A stretch of DNA of 64,000 nucleotides from AP-15 sp963736715 (GTDB lineage: Bacteria > Pseudomonadota > Alphaproteobacteria > ATCC43930 > CGMCC-115725): contig CAVTQA010000041.1 in NCBI GenBank assembly GCA_963736715.1, forward strand, positions 1 through 64,000. Reading direction: 5' to 3'. Below the pieces are notes generated by a model that saw nothing but the letters and a program-made list of their open reading frames with translations, was not told the origin of the DNA and ran no database searches. Shown in pieces: positions 62,637 through 64,000 of this stretch (positions within the stretch are counted from its first letter, which is position 1; every line of letters begins with the position of its first letter). A program made the position numbers and the translations under genes.

Positions 62637-64000
62637 ATGTCTGATCCCGACCCGTTTGCGGCGGCCGAGCGTATCGGCGTCATCGATCTGGGCTCGAACT
62701 CGCTGCGTCTCGTCGTGTTCGAGCGGCTCGGGGCCGCGGTGTTTCCGCTCTTCAACGAGAAGGTCATGTGCGGCCTCGGGCGCGGTATCTCCTCGACCGG
62801 CCGCTTGAATCCGGAAGGTGTCGCCCTGGCGCTGGTCAATTTGCGGCGCTTTGTCGCTTTCGCCCGCGCCATTGCCGTCGATCATCTCGCGGTGCTGGCA
62901 ACCGCCGCCGTGCGCGACGCCAGCGACGGAGAGGCTTTTGCGGCCGAGGTCGAACGCCAGTGCCGCGTGCAGGTTAAAATAATCGACGGGGCGGAGGAGG
63001 CGCGGCTCTCCGCGGCCGGAGTTCTCGCCGGGATTCCGGATGCGGATGGAATTGTCGCCGATCTCGGCGGCGGCAGTGTGGAGGTGGTACGTGTTGGACC
63101 CGGCACATTATCCCCCGGCGGTACCGGTCAAATTGACCAGGGCATCAGTCTTCCGCTTGGCCCCCTTCGCCTTGCCGAGTTCGGCGATCGGGGGAAAGGT
63201 TTGTCCGAAGCGATCGAACGGGCGCTCGCCGGCGTTTCGGTCTTGCGGGCGGCGTCCGGAAGAAAGTTGTATTTGGTCGGCGGAGCGGCGCGCGCCATCG
63301 CCCGGCTACACATGGAGCACACGCAATATCCGCTCCACATCATTCACCGGTACACGATTCCGCGAAGGGAGGCCGAAGGTTTCCTCGATATCATCGGCCG
63401 GCAGTCTCGCAAATCGCTCGAGAGAATCACCGCGATCTCGCGTAGGCGTCTGGAGGTAGTGCCGCTCGCAGCATTGGTCCTGCGTAAGCTGATAACCTTC
63501 GCGGGACCGCAAAGCGTTGTCTTTTCCGCTCTTGGCTTGCGGGAGGGCTATGCATATGGGCTCGTTCCTGGAGAGGAGCGGATCCCGGATCCGCTGATCG
63601 CCGGCTATATGGTCGTCGGCCGGCGCCAGAGCCGGTTTCACCTCGACGGCGATTGGCTGCAGCAGTGGACGTCGCCTCTGTTTGGCGAGTTCTCGGAAGA
63701 GGTTCGACGTCGTCATCGGGCCGCATGCTGGCTCAGCGATCTGGCATGGAGCGAGCACCCCGATTACCGCGCCAAACAGGCCTTCATCCGAAGCTTGACG
63801 CTGCCGTTTGCCGGCAGCACCCACTCGGATCGGGTTTTCGTCGCGACCGCCCTGCACGCCCGCTACGGCGGCTCAATCGACGACCCGGTGAAAGAGCCGA
63901 CTCAGCGGCTGCTCGACGAGCGAGCGACCAGCGAGGCCCGGACGCTCGGCCTTGCGCTGCGTCTCGCCTACACGTTGTGCGCCGGCTCGATGGAACTCCT
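62637..64000 (+). CDS. ppx: Exopolyphosphatase (Ppx/GppA family), 3' end outside the window
   Basis: Hydrolyses polyphosphate or pppGpp. The frame is open from ATG 62637 to the right edge (454 codons, no stop). Actin-like ATPase-fold motifs are present: IGVIDLGSNSLRLVVFE (phosphate-1), ATAAVRDASDGEAF, the catalytic-Glu region VKIIDGAEEARLSAAGVL, GIVADLGGGSVEVV (phosphate-2) and YLVGGAARAIARLH. The C-terminal part beyond about 310 is the longer helical extension typical of alphaproteobacterial Ppx. It starts 4 nt after the ppk stop, so the pair is coupled. Confidence 0.92.
   Translation, partial: MSDPDPFAAAERIGVIDLGSNSLRLVVFERLGAAVFPLFNEKVMCGLGRGISSTGRLNPEGVALALVNLRRFVAFARAIAVDHLAVLATAAVRDASDGEAFAAEVERQCRVQVKIIDGAEEARLSAAGVLAGIPDADGIVADLGGGSVEVVRVGPGTLSPGGTGQIDQGISLPLGPLRLAEFGDRGKGLSEAIERALAGVSVLRAASGRKLYLVGGAARAIARLHMEHTQYPLHIIHRYTIPRREAEGFLDIIGRQSRKSLERITAISRRRLEVVPLAALVLRKLITFAGPQSVVFSALGLREGYAYGLVPGEERIPDPLIAGYMVVGRRQSRFHLDGDWLQQWTSPLFGEFSEEVRRRHRAACWLSDLAWSEHPDYRAKQAFIRSLTLPFAGSTHSDRVFVATALHARYGGSIDDPVKEPTQRLLDERATSEARTLGLALRLAYTLCAGSMEL

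Overview
The window is a stretch of GC-rich bacterial chromosome with the gene content and order of an alphaproteobacterium. The clearest markers are the fabD-fabG-acpP-fabF-mltG-yicC-gmk block, rpsF-rpsR-DUF2232-rplI, ksgA-pdxA-surA-lptD-lptG-lptF with divergent pepA-holC-ndk, an HdaA-type DnaA paralogue, a 41-residue aa3 oxidase subunit IV and a DUF1127 protein. I cannot fix the order or genus. Core genes often start with TTG, and in most of these a well placed Shine-Dalgarno sequence supports the choice. I see no rRNA, tRNA, CRISPR array, prophage or intact insertion sequence.

Layout. 1-11 kb is accessory or peripheral metabolism: FAD oxidoreductase, DUF1127, a TolB-like/TPR protein, an unassigned His-rich 495-residue protein, glutathione S-transferase, S9 peptidase, an alpha/beta hydrolase and a GT4 glycosyltransferase. 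11-15 kb is translation: thrS, infC, rpmI, rplT, with a secreted protein antisense in the infC-rpmI gap. 15-19.8 kb holds an amidohydrolase, polyphosphate glucokinase, DsbD and a secreted redoxin. 19.5-21.2 kb is a scar: a decayed VapBC-type module lies between two copies of the redoxin 3' end, followed by the C-terminal helix-turn-helix of a serine recombinase. 21-29 kb holds DUF1254/DUF1214, an orphan Mop protein, a candidate small RNA, cobT, a metal-dependent hydrolase, a ketopantoate-reductase-like protein and a membrane adenylate cyclase.

29-64 kb is mostly housekeeping: rnd, dnaB, cfa, the bS6 operon, fatty-acid synthesis, a secreted phosphodiesterase-like protein, the ksgA/lpt block, pepA-holC-ndk, an O-antigen ligase, aa3 subunit IV, purN, DUF2066, a CDP-alcohol phosphatidyltransferase, hdaA, sixA, ppk and ppx. 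Together lptD/F/G, surA, the glycosyltransferase and the ligase serve outer-membrane assembly. The fab cluster supplies acyl chains, and cfa probably modifies them. ppgK, ppk and ppx form a polyphosphate theme, but ppk carries a +1 frameshift.

Most notable: (1) an 11-bp tandem duplication that knocks the PIN toxin out of frame at its start codon; (2) the redoxin 3'-end duplication flanking that module; (3) the single-base ppk frameshift; (4) an orphan promoter-terminator pair around 23.6 kb; (5) infC apparently starting at AUA; (6) the micro-gene for aa3 oxidase subunit IV. I did not find a convincing wholly new multi-gene system.
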